Shown piece by piece: positions 51,070-59,327 of a DNA stretch of 64,000 bases. The translations under genes were made by a program, and so were the position numbers. Position 1 is the first letter of the stretch; each line of letters opens with the position of its first letter. The notes beneath the pieces are model-generated. The model ran no database searches and was not told the origin of the DNA. It saw only the letters and a list, made by a program, of their open reading frames with translations. The DNA comes from an uncultured bacterium (lineage in GTDB: Bacteria > Bacillota_I > Bacilli_A > RF39 > UBA660), in assembly GCA_947646655.1 (NCBI GenBank), contig CANSHI010000004.1:1-64000 (forward strand), given 5' to 3'.

Positions 51070-53132
51070 TGAAAAGTTTTAACAATCTTTTTTTGTTTCC
51101 TTAGAAGTTCTTCTTTAGCTAAGGCGACTGTCATTATTTGGTTAGCTATGTAACTAAATTCATGACCATAATGGCTACAATCAAATATTTCTGACCGATA
51201 AATAGTTAAAATTTTAATTATATCAAGTTTAGATATTTTGATTGTAAGGTCATCATCGACAAAATATATTTCATCGAAGTTGAAAATGTCTTCATAATTA
51301 CATCCATTTCCAGCTAAATAACTATTCCAGGCATCGTCTTCTTTGAAACAATAATTCAAAATTTTCGCAATGCTATCGATTAATGTATGTCTACAAGCAT
51401 ATAATTTACAATCTCTAAATATAAGTGTTTTGACTTGACTAAAATCTATAAATTTTTTTGAAATATATTTTAAACTATTTGGAATACTTAGTGTATGTAC
51501 TATAGGACCGTCGGTAGAGTTATTATCCATACCAACTTTTTGAAGTCCATCGTTTAAATACAAAAGATGAATCGGATCTTTCATATCTCCAAGAATATTA
51601 CAATCTAAAATTCTCAAGGACTTTGGAAAAAATATTTCTGTTTTATTTTGTATGCTTTGTTTAAAATATGATAGCATGTTTCCCCCTATGTTACCTTTAA
51701 TTTCTATTATACCTTCTGGCAATGTATATTTAGAAGATGCTGGAGTGTTTTTCTTGATAAAATCATAAATATAATATAATTCAAAATCTTCGCTATCTTC
51801 CAAACTAGGTCTATGATGATGTTCCATAAAAGGTGTATACTCAATTTCAAACTCGCTGGCAAGTGGAATTGCACGTTCTACACGTAAAGAATGATTGAAT
51901 ATATATTGAAACTCTTGGGGTACCAATATCTTTTTAAAATATTCTCTTAAACCGAACTCTTTTTCACATTGTAATAAAAATATTGTTTTATTTCTATCTT
52001 TAAGCAGTTCTTCAAAATTAAACTTGTTTTCAGAATTTTTACATTCACGTTCTATAAACTTAATTGCTAAATTCATATCTTCGCCAAATTGGCTTTCCAT
52101 ATATGGATTTACACCAGTAATTATATTTTGTAGTATATCAGATAATATTTTTTGGTAGAATTTGGATTCAATGCCTCGACAGTTTTTAATTTCATCGTGC
52201 CAATTTGAAAACATGTCATAAGATAGCAGATAAAGCTTTAGTTCATACAATTTATAGAGTTCTTCATCACTTACCATATTTTTTCCAAAATAGTAATATA
52301 CCTTATATAATTGTTCAACTTTTATAACGTCTTTTAATAAGTTTGCTCTATTGCTTTCAGTTACCTCAAATTCCCCTAATCTATCTAGTTGCGTATTTAT
52401 TTCCTCTATTTTATCTTTATTTTTATATACATAAATTTCCAATAACTTTTCTAAAAATGCTATTTTAATTTCTTTACTTATATTGGAATTTACGATATTT
52501 TCGGCATCGTCTTTAGAAACTCGATGGGCTAATATAGTTAATTCTTCTAACCTTTGGTCAATATGATCGTCTTCTTTAGTTTCTAAGGTAGAGAGTCGTA
52601 TATAATTTTTAATTTCATTAGTAGCATGTTCTTTTTGACTTTTAAAAATTAAATAATCATTTTCTAATATAGTTATTTCATTTGCAATTGTTGCTTTATT
52701 TCTGCTAGATAAAATTAGACTTTTTCTAAATACCTCTTTTAAAGCTTTAAGTCTTAAAAGGGCTTCTGTTTCTAGTTTTGCTATTTCTGCAAGATACAAG
52801 TTCATCTTTAATAGTTTTGTTTTATTTGTAGTATTTCTAAGTTCAGTATTTTCATCAAATAAGTCTAACAACAGATTGATATATAAATTCAAGCTTCCTT
52901 GAAGTTCTGTACTTTCTAAATCTTTCGAATTTAAGGTGTGACATTCTTTTACAATACTTGAATATTCACTTTTATATGCCTTATAACTTTCTAATTCTTG
53001 TTCAGTCAATTTACTCTTTGGTGGCAGTTTAATTGTACTATTGAGATTAACTATAGCTACGTTATTTTTCTCATCATGCTTATTAAACATACTTAAGGCA
53101 AAATCCACCCATTTTTTAAATTGTATTTTCAT
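51066..53132 (-). CDS. Large hypothetical protein with helical body and LRR-like C-terminus
   Basis: Predicted protein of 688 residues from ATG 53132 (MKIQFKKWVDFAL), chosen for the GAGGGG upstream. Residues about 30-440 are almost all helical and charged. About 470-610 contains irregular leucine-rich or beta-helix-like turns (LRILDCNILGDM, IPNSLKYISKKF, VKTLIFRDCKL) like degenerate BspA repeats. No signal peptide or transmembrane segment is seen, so it is probably cytoplasmic. It is monocistronic with promoter TTGACA-N17-TAAGAT (53189-53161). The function is unknown. Confidence 0.7.
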   Translation of the reverse strand: MKIQFKKWVDFALSMFNKHDEKNNVAIVNLNSTIKLPPKSKLTEQELESYKAYKSEYSSIVKECHTLNSKDLESTELQGSLNLYINLLLDLFDENTELRNTTNKTKLLKMNLYLAEIAKLETEALLRLKALKEVFRKSLILSSRNKATIANEITILENDYLIFKSQKEHATNEIKNYIRLSTLETKEDDHIDQRLEELTILAHRVSKDDAENIVNSNISKEIKIAFLEKLLEIYVYKNKDKIEEINTQLDRLGEFEVTESNRANLLKDVIKVEQLYKVYYYFGKNMVSDEELYKLYELKLYLLSYDMFSNWHDEIKNCRGIESKFYQKILSDILQNIITGVNPYMESQFGEDMNLAIKFIERECKNSENKFNFEELLKDRNKTIFLLQCEKEFGLREYFKKILVPQEFQYIFNHSLRVERAIPLASEFEIEYTPFMEHHHRPSLEDSEDFELYYIYDFIKKNTPASSKYTLPEGIIEIKGNIGGNMLSYFKQSIQNKTEIFFPKSLRILDCNILGDMKDPIHLLYLNDGLQKVGMDNNSTDGPIVHTLSIPNSLKYISKKFIDFSQVKTLIFRDCKLYACRHTLIDSIAKILNYCFKEDDAWNSYLAGNGCNYEDIFNFDEIYFVDDDLTIKISKLDIIKILTIYRSEIFDCSHYGHEFSYIANQIMTVALAKEELLRKQKKIVKTFH

Positions 53133-53208
53133 AATAAAAAACCCCTCTTTTATGAGTAATATCTTAACATATTGCTGCTTGCTTGTCAACTACTAGTGAA
53201 AACTATAT

Positions 53209-53760
53209 TTATACGAAAATGTTTTTATCTTTTTTGTACAATGATCCAAGTTCGCGTGATTTCATAAGGTCTTCGACTAGAACTATTTTTCCCTTTTTTT
53301 GAGTTGTTTGTATATCAATAATCCTTTGATTTGTTGAACCTCTAAATGGTGCATCTAAACTTCTATTTTCTATTTCAAACTTGCCATCAACCAAGACATC
53401 TATGTACTTAAATAATTCTTTGCTTTTAGACATTTTTTCAACTTCTTCATAAGTAAATCCTGTATAAACCCAAATATCTAGCCCTCGTTTTTTTATAAAT
53501 TTGGAAAGTTCTATAACGGCATCTAATTGGTATAATGGGTCCCCACCCGAAAAAGTTATTCCTTTTTGTCCCTCAAGAGTACTTATTTCTTCTTTTAGTT
53601 CTTCTATATCGTATTCAATTCCTCCCTTAAAATCGTGTGTACCAGGATTGTGACAATAAGGACAGGCATGAGCACATCCCTGTGTCCATACAACTGTCCT
53701 TATTCCCGTTCCATCGACTACACTATCTCTTTGTAAAGGACTAGCTAGTCTGATTTTCAT
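53209..53760 (-). CDS. nrdG: Anaerobic ribonucleotide reductase activating protein
   Basis: Radical SAM activase of 183 residues. Cluster motif CAHACPYCHNP (CX3CX2C) is near residues 30-40, with TFSGGDPL. It installs the glycyl radical on NrdD. It is last in the operon nrdD - small gene - nrdG, with ATG overlapping the previous stop (TAATG). Confidence 0.95.
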   Translation of the reverse strand: MKIRLASPLQRDSVVDGTGIRTVVWTQGCAHACPYCHNPGTHDFKGGIEYDIEELKEEISTLEGQKGITFSGGDPLYQLDAVIELSKFIKKRGLDIWVYTGFTYEEVEKMSKSKELFKYIDVLVDGKFEIENRSLDAPFRGSTNQRIIDIQTTQKKGKIVLVEDLMKSRELGSLYKKDKNIFV

Positions 53761-53936
53761 TATTCACCTTTTTTGCATTCTAAGTTATCGAGGGAGTGCT
53801 TTACTCTATCATGTTCTTCAGCACGTTTAGCGTTGTTAAATCTATCAACTGTTCCTACTAAATAACCTGTAATTCTTCTAATTCTTTCGAATTTTACTCC
53901 TTCTCCAACTATTTTCTTTTCATTTGCGTTAATCAT
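53760..53936 (-). CDS. Small NrdD-associated protein
   Basis: Protein of 58 residues (RITGYLVGTVDRFNNAKRAE, EEHDRVKH) between nrdD and nrdG. A short protein with this GYLVGxVDRFNxAKxAEExDRVKH pattern recurs beside class III reductase genes in Firmicutes and is related to an NrdD terminal segment. AGGAG precedes ATG 53936. It probably acts with NrdD; its biochemical role is unsettled. Confidence 0.8.
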   Translation of the reverse strand: MINANEKKIVGEGVKFERIRRITGYLVGTVDRFNNAKRAEEHDRVKHSLDNLECKKGE

Positions 53937-53962
53937 ATTTTATTTCTCCTTTTCTTTTTATT

Positions 53963-56227
53963 TTATTCTTCACAACTAGCGCATTCGTGTCTAGATTCAT
54001 CAATTCTTTCAATTGGTATTCCCTCTGATTCATGTCTTCCACAACCTGGGCATACATCCCCTATCACACCTGTATAACCACATACTGGGTCTCTATCTAC
54101 TGGATGGTTGATGGCTGCATATCCCATTTTATTGTCATGCATACATCTAACGATCGCTTCAAAAGCCTCTAAATTGTTGACCGTGTCGCCATCTAACTCT
54201 ATGTATGAGATATGCCCTGCATTAGTTAAAGCGTGATAAGGTCCTTCGATTTTAATTTTATCGACTATGGGTATATTATATCTGACTGGTATATGGAAAG
54301 AGTTTGTATAGTATTCTTTATCAGTAACACCAGGAATGGTTCCATAAATACTTTTATCTAAGCCTGTAAACTTACCTGATAAACCTTCAGCTGGTGTTGC
54401 AAGTAAGGTAAAATTAAGCTTGTATTGCTCGGAAATATTATCTACTCTTTCCCTCATATGAGTAATAATTTCGAAACCTAATTTTCTAGCTTCTTCTGTT
54501 TCACCATGGTGTGTTCCTATGAGGGCAGTTAAACATTCGGCAAGACCTATAAAACCTATTCCTAATGAGCCATTTCTTAAAATAGGTGTAATGTCATCTT
54601 CATCGGTTAAGTTTTCCGAACCGATAAACAAACCTTGTCCCAATAAGAATGGAAAGTTATACTTCTTTTTTGTACATTGAATTTTAAATCTTTCTAAAAG
54701 TTGATCTTTTACTAAATCGATCTTTTCATCTAATTCTTTATAGAAAGCATCTAAGTCAGCGTTTTCGTTACTAACAATTCCATGTTTAATACCTAATCTT
54801 ACTAAGTTAATAGTAGTAAATGATAAATTACCACGGCCTGTTGCAATTTCTTTATCAGGATTAGCTACATTTCCCATAACTCTTGTACGGCATCCCATAT
54901 AAGCTACTTCTGTATTAGGGTCCCCTTCTTTATAATATTGTAAGTTAAATGGTGAATCGATAAATGAGAAGTTAGGGAAAAGTCTCTTAGCTGAAACTTT
55001 ACACGATAATTTGAATAAATCATAGTTTGGGTCTTTCTCATTATAGTTTATTCCTTCTTTTACTTTAAAAATGGAAATTGGAAATATAGGTGTTTCTCCC
55101 CTACCCAAACCTGCGTCTAATGCAAGCAAGTAATTTCTTATAACCATTCTTCCTTCAAAAGATGTATCAGTACCAAAATTTATTGAACTAAATGGAACTT
55201 GGGCACCTGCACGTGAATGCATAGTATTTAAATTATGAATAAATGCTTCCATTGCTTGAAATGTCATTCTGTCAGTTTTGGCAAGTGCATTATCATAAGC
55301 TTTTTTGAATATTTTTTCTAATTCTTTGTCTTTTTCATAAAACTCTTTAAAATTTTTAATTTCAAAATCGATTTTTGGCAAACTTTCAATTTTTTCGATT
55401 ACTTTATTAAAGTCTACTTTTTTAGTGTCATCTAATAAATCGAGATAGTCACGAAGTGCCTGTTTAAACTCTTTTTTAAATGTTATTTTAACTCCCGGAG
55501 CCATATAATAATCGAATGCTGGAATACTCTGCCCTCCGTGTTGGTCATTTTGGTTAGACTGAACTGCAATTGCAGCAAGGGCTGAATACGATATTATTCC
55601 TTGAGGAGGTCTTAGATGACCATGCCCTGTCGAGAATCCTTTTTTAAATAAATGATCTAAATTAATTTGACAGCAAGTTGTCGTTCCCATCGGTAAGAAG
55701 TCCATATCATGAATATAAATATCTCCTTCATCATGAGCACTTGCAAATTTTGCATTCATCATATAACTTTTGGCAAATTCGCGAGATAATGTGGAACCAT
55801 ATTGTAACATGGTACCCATAGGTGTATTGCCGTCTACGTTGGCATTGTCTCTTTTGGAGTCTTCTTCAATAGCTGTTTTAAGCGATAAATTTTCTATCGC
55901 TTTCATGAGCTTATGTTGTCTATTTTGGAATGCTTTACGTGATTCATTTCTTCTAAGCCTATAACTTGCAAAAGAATCACATATATCGACATAACCCATT
56001 TCTTTTAAACTTTTTTCTATTATATCTTGTATTTCTTCGATTGGAATATTGTCATCTGGAGCATAATTGTTTTCGATTTCCTCCATGACTTTAACAAATA
56101 CTTTATTGTGATCGTCTTCAGAATATGACACAGGCGTATTAGTGTTTACAAAGCCTTTTCTAATAGCAACTGCAATTTTAGCACTGTTGAATGTTACTAA
56201 TTTTCCATCTCTTTTTACTACTTTCAT
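53963..56227 (-). CDS. nrdD: Anaerobic ribonucleoside-triphosphate reductase (class III)
   Basis: Enzyme of 754 residues. The N-terminal ATP-cone (about 1-95, VVKRDGKLVTFNSAKIAVAI) senses nucleotides; the catalytic barrel follows; the glycyl radical loop is DRDPVCGYTGVIG, with zinc-binding Cys in CGYTGVIGDVCPGCGR and a CASCEE tail. It reduces NTPs to dNTPs with a glycyl radical destroyed by oxygen, so the host lives anaerobically. It is first gene of nrdD-small-nrdG behind an activator-type promoter. Confidence 0.97.
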   Translation of the reverse strand: MKVVKRDGKLVTFNSAKIAVAIRKGFVNTNTPVSYSEDDHNKVFVKVMEEIENNYAPDDNIPIEEIQDIIEKSLKEMGYVDICDSFASYRLRRNESRKAFQNRQHKLMKAIENLSLKTAIEEDSKRDNANVDGNTPMGTMLQYGSTLSREFAKSYMMNAKFASAHDEGDIYIHDMDFLPMGTTTCCQINLDHLFKKGFSTGHGHLRPPQGIISYSALAAIAVQSNQNDQHGGQSIPAFDYYMAPGVKITFKKEFKQALRDYLDLLDDTKKVDFNKVIEKIESLPKIDFEIKNFKEFYEKDKELEKIFKKAYDNALAKTDRMTFQAMEAFIHNLNTMHSRAGAQVPFSSINFGTDTSFEGRMVIRNYLLALDAGLGRGETPIFPISIFKVKEGINYNEKDPNYDLFKLSCKVSAKRLFPNFSFIDSPFNLQYYKEGDPNTEVAYMGCRTRVMGNVANPDKEIATGRGNLSFTTINLVRLGIKHGIVSNENADLDAFYKELDEKIDLVKDQLLERFKIQCTKKKYNFPFLLGQGLFIGSENLTDEDDITPILRNGSLGIGFIGLAECLTALIGTHHGETEEARKLGFEIITHMRERVDNISEQYKLNFTLLATPAEGLSGKFTGLDKSIYGTIPGVTDKEYYTNSFHIPVRYNIPIVDKIKIEGPYHALTNAGHISYIELDGDTVNNLEAFEAIVRCMHDNKMGYAAINHPVDRDPVCGYTGVIGDVCPGCGRHESEGIPIERIDESRHECASCEE

Positions 56228-56257
56228 AATTTTTCTCTCCTTCTATGTTGTGCTTTA

Positions 56258-56299
56258 AGTATAACATCATACAAAAAGAATTGTTGTTGCATTTGCAAC
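56258..56299 (-). promoter_or_regulatory. nrdD promoter with CRP/FNR-like site at -41.5
   Basis: -10 TATACT (56263-56258); the base 17 nt upstream gives CAACAA, a poor -35. The palindrome GTTGCATTTGCAAC (56286-56299) is centred 41.5 bp before the expected start (about 56251). That is the class II activator position, and the half-sites GTTGC-N4-GCAAC have FNR-like spacing. Positive control under anaerobiosis or nucleotide demand is likely; the regulator is not in the window. Confidence 0.72.
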
Positions 56300-56413
56300 T
56301 AAATTAAAACTTTTTTAAATTTGTTTTTTAAAGCCTGATTTTATGTAAAAAAAATTATAGTCAAACAAAAAATTTCATAAAAAAATTATTTGTTTTTTCT
56401 AAACTTTAATAAA

Positions 56414-56432
56414 AAAAGAGGTGTTAACCTCG
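56414..56432 (-). terminator. Terminator of the 56443 gene
   Basis: On the minus strand, GAGG-TTAACA-CCTC is followed by TTTTTTT. The remaining bases up to nrdD are AT-rich with only the operator noted above. Confidence 0.75.
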
Positions 56433-56442
56433 TTAAATAAAA

Positions 56443-57306
56443 TTATTTTGGTTTTTTCTTTGGATTAATAGTAAAAGGCTTTGCATCAGTCCTCTTACTT
56501 TCTTCATGTTTCTTGATAATGTGAATAGAAGAGTTATCTTCGTCCGTTGTAACAGATTGTGCTTTTTCTTCTAATAATTCACGTTTTAAGTCTTCTAATG
56601 CTTTCTTTAGTTCAAGGACTGATTCTTGTGAGGGTAATGAAGTATTTTCTTTATGTTCTTTATTATCACTTAAATCTTTATCTAAACTGCTATTTGAAAT
56701 ATCAATAAGCGTTTCTATTTCTCTATCAGAGAGATTCAGATATTTTTCTATTAAACACATAAAAGCAATTTCACGAGCTTCAACAACCTTTTTCTTTTGG
56801 TCTTCAATCGTTAATCTTTCTGCTGAGCCACTAACCTTTAAAATAGTAATATCATCTAATGATTTACCTACCTCATAAAAGATTTCACCTTGTTCATTAT
56901 TATTATCAATTTTAAGTGATTTTGCTGTTTTCAACCTTTTTTCATATTTTATTGGTACAATCAATGCATTTAAACCTGTCGGATGTTTTAAGTATTCTGT
57001 TTTTTCTATTTCTGACATTTCTTCTAAAACATCCATTACATTTAGTTGATCGAGTATCGTGAAGCGAGCATTATTGTAGCTTATAGTTTCTTTTAATACT
57101 AGCCACATATTAAATAGTGGTATTAACATAGATAGAAGCGTAGCCTTTATTGCATTTGGATTTAATTGCTTTACTAATTCTGCCTGCCTTTTTGAGTCAA
57201 TTTTATATCCAGCATCTGCCACATCTTTATTCATTCTCAAGTTATTCGCTATTGCCATCCCAAAACTTGCAATTATTGTTGCTAACCATAAAAATATATA
57301 TTCCAT
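56443..57306 (-). CDS. Hypothetical membrane protein with coiled-coil tail
   Basis: Predicted protein of 287 residues. Two transmembrane helices (about 2-20 and 52-72) precede a cytoplasmic mixed domain (about 75-170) and a charged region that includes a coiled coil (about 225-250, LELKKALEDLKRELLEEK) and a Lys/Pro-rich end. No family is recognised. Monocistronic promoter: TTGACA (57359-57354), 17 nt, TATAGT (57336-57331). Confidence 0.7.
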   Translation of the reverse strand: MEYIFLWLATIIASFGMAIANNLRMNKDVADAGYKIDSKRQAELVKQLNPNAIKATLLSMLIPLFNMWLVLKETISYNNARFTILDQLNVMDVLEEMSEIEKTEYLKHPTGLNALIVPIKYEKRLKTAKSLKIDNNNEQGEIFYEVGKSLDDITILKVSGSAERLTIEDQKKKVVEAREIAFMCLIEKYLNLSDREIETLIDISNSSLDKDLSDNKEHKENTSLPSQESVLELKKALEDLKRELLEEKAQSVTTDEDNSSIHIIKKHEESKRTDAKPFTINPKKKPK

Positions 57307-57330
57307 AATATCCCCCTGAAATCGAGTATT

Positions 57331-57409
57331 ACTATATCATAATGGCCTATGAGTGTCAAGATTTTCTTTGCTTAAAGTATTGACAACACAGCTTCGAAAA
57401 AAGTAAAAT
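57331..57409. promoter_or_regulatory. Divergent promoters between the 56443 gene and spoIVB
   Basis: Minus: TTGACA-N17-TATAGT (57359-57331). Plus: TTGACA (57380-57385), 18 nt, TAAAAT (57404-57409), about 75 bp before spoIVB. Both look like housekeeping sigma promoters rather than forespore ones. Confidence 0.65.
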
Positions 57410-57484
57410 GCTCAACTTTTGGCAAATAATAACAGAAATAATTGTCGAATTATGGGACAAAATAATATTGTGGAAGTGATTTAC

Positions 57485-58468
57485 ATGAAAAAATTTAATA
57501 AATTTCTATTAGCATTATCGATAAGTTTAGCCATGCCTTTAAATGCTTTAGCTTATTCAGAATATATTATCCCAGGAGGAGAATCTGTCGGAATCGAGAT
57601 AAATAGTGATGGCATATTAGTTGTCGGTTTCTATAAAGTTAATGACCGATATAATAAGGGAAATCCTTCGATAAAAGTGGGAGACAAAATTCAAGAAGTA
57701 AATGGGAAAACAGTAAACTCTGTTGAAGAGATGGTTAATTCTATGGAAGAAAATGTCGATAGAGGCATAGCATCGATAAAAGTATTACGTGATGGAAAAG
57801 AAAAGTTTATCGATTTGGAACTTGTTAAAGATGGTGGCTCTTATAAGACAGGACTATATGTCAAGGATGAGATTACAGGTATAGGGACTTTAACTTACGT
57901 AGATCCTGAGACTCTTATATATGGAGCTCTAGGACATAATGTTGTAGAATCCAATACTAACCGCTTAGTAGAAGTTAAAACGGGAACTATATTTAGAAGT
58001 AGCATAACTTCAATCGATCGAAGTGTGGCTGGTACACCAGGTGGAAAGAATGCGAAATTTTATTCTTCGAAAATTTATGGAACGATAAAGAAAAACACTA
58101 CTTCTGGTATTTATGGTATGTATACGGATACTGTCCCTGATAAGAATGCTTTAAAAGTTGCGAAGCCTGAAGAGATCGAATTAGGCGAAGCTAAAATATA
58201 TACGGTTTTAAATGGTGAGACTTTGGGTGAATATACAATCAATATTACAAAAGTAGACCCTGACAATCCAGTTAAAAATATTTATTTCGAAGTTACCGAC
58301 CAAACTTTGCTCGAGAAAACTGGAGGAATCGTGCAAGGAATGAGTGGTAGTCCGATCATACAAGGTGATAAGATCATAGGGGCTGTAACACATGTCGTAA
58401 TTTCTAATCCTTCCAGTGGATATGGTATAAATATTACTACAATGCTCGAAGAAGGAGAGAAAAAATAG
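57485..58468 (+). CDS. spoIVB: SpoIVB-family serine peptidase with PDZ domain
   Basis: Protein of 327 residues. The signal peptide (1-22, ending ALAY) precedes a PDZ domain (about 45-115, NPSIKVGDKIQEVNG) and an S55 peptidase domain with GIGTLTYVDPETLIYGALGHNV (the His in ALGH), then VQGMSGSPIIQ with catalytic Ser and IGAVTHVVISNPSSGYGI. In Bacillus SpoIVB, secreted from the forespore, starts pro-sigmaK processing. Start ATG 57485 follows GGAAGTGAT. It has the fourth sporulation-type sequence in the window. Confidence 0.9.
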   Translation: MKKFNKFLLALSISLAMPLNALAYSEYIIPGGESVGIEINSDGILVVGFYKVNDRYNKGNPSIKVGDKIQEVNGKTVNSVEEMVNSMEENVDRGIASIKVLRDGKEKFIDLELVKDGGSYKTGLYVKDEITGIGTLTYVDPETLIYGALGHNVVESNTNRLVEVKTGTIFRSSITSIDRSVAGTPGGKNAKFYSSKIYGTIKKNTTSGIYGMYTDTVPDKNALKVAKPEEIELGEAKIYTVLNGETLGEYTINITKVDPDNPVKNIYFEVTDQTLLEKTGGIVQGMSGSPIIQGDKIIGAVTHVVISNPSSGYGINITTMLEEGEKK

Positions 58469-58493
58469 AGTTAATGATTATTAGCTCTTTTTT
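58464..58493 (+). terminator. Terminator of spoIVB
   Basis: AGAG...TTAAT-GATT-ATTAG...CTCT followed by TTTTTT. It ends one base before the next gene's activator-like palindrome. Confidence 0.65.
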
Positions 58494-58535
58494 GTTGCAT
58501 TTACAACATATGTCTTATGATTTATATGTTATACT
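58494..58535 (+). promoter_or_regulatory. Promoter with second CRP/FNR-like site at -41.5
   Basis: Palindrome GTTGCATTTACAAC (58494-58507) and -10 TATACT (58530-58535) without a proper -35 (CATATG). The palindrome centre is 41.5 bp before the expected start at about 58542. Geometry and sequence repeat those of the nrdD promoter, so both genes should answer to the same activator. Confidence 0.72.
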
Positions 58536-58557
58536 CTTTATTATAGGAGGAGTAAAA

Positions 58558-59070
58558 ATGAAAGAAATAATTGTAATTAATGGACCCGCTGGTATAGGAA
58601 AGGATTCTTTTGTAAAAGAGTTTTCGAAATATCGAAAGACTATAAATTTCTCATCCGTAGATAAAGTTAAAGAAGTTGCTAAAATCATCGGTTGGACAGG
58701 AGCAAAACTCGAAAAAGATAGAAAGTTTTTAAGCGATTTAAAAGCTTTAACTACTAAGTATAACGATATGTCATATGTCGATACAGTAGAGGCGATTCGG
58801 AAATTCAAGAAAAGTGACAATGAATATATGTTTATACATATTAGAGAAAAAGAAGACATAGAAAGGATTGTCAAAGAATTTAAAGCGACTACTTTATTAA
58901 TAGTTAAGGACAATGTGGAAATTATAGCTTCCAATGTAAGTGATGCCAATATTTTTGAATATGAAAAGTATGATTATACAATTAAAATTGATGTATTAGA
59001 AAATTTAGAAAAATATGTTAAAGATTTTATTAAGGTTTTAGAAGATAACGAAAATAAGCATACTACTTAA
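58558..59070 (+). CDS. P-loop nucleotide-kinase-like protein
   Basis: Predicted protein of 170 residues from ATG 58558 (MKEIIVINGPAGIGKDS). The P-loop GPAGIGKDSF is near residues 9-18, with a thymidylate/adenylate-kinase-like fold suggested by a short SSVDKVKEVAKIIGW segment after strand 2 and IHIREKEDIERI. It may phosphorylate a nucleotide or small molecule. GGAGG precedes the start. Shared control with nrdD hints at deoxynucleotide supply. The substrate is unknown. Confidence 0.75.
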   Translation: MKEIIVINGPAGIGKDSFVKEFSKYRKTINFSSVDKVKEVAKIIGWTGAKLEKDRKFLSDLKALTTKYNDMSYVDTVEAIRKFKKSDNEYMFIHIREKEDIERIVKEFKATTLLIVKDNVEIIASNVSDANIFEYEKYDYTIKIDVLENLEKYVKDFIKVLEDNENKHTT

Positions 59071-59091
59071 TGTATATGCTCATTTTTTATA

Positions 59092-59325
59092 TTATTCTGC
59101 TGGTGTTTCGAAATCTTTTAATTCGCCGTTTTCAGTCAAAATTTTATTTACCTTTTCTGTAGCAGCATTCAGTTTGTCACCACAAACTTTAGCTAATTTC
59201 ATTCCATTAGTAAATTTTTCAATCGCATCGTCTAAACTACAAGATCCCGTTTCTAACTCTTTAACTATGAGTTCTAATTCTGTTAAATTTTCTTCGAATG
59301 TCTTTTCTTTTTTTTCTGTTTCCAT
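59092..59325 (-). CDS. xseB: Exodeoxyribonuclease VII small subunit
   Basis: Protein of 77 residues with the FEENLTELELIVKELETGSCSLDDAIEKF pattern split here as FEENLTELELIVKELE and LDDAIEKF. It forms a complex with XseA. It starts 2 nt after xseA. Confidence 0.92.
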   Translation of the reverse strand: METEKKEKTFEENLTELELIVKELETGSCSLDDAIEKFTNGMKLAKVCGDKLNAATEKVNKILTENGELKDFETPAE

Positions 59326-59327
59326 TA

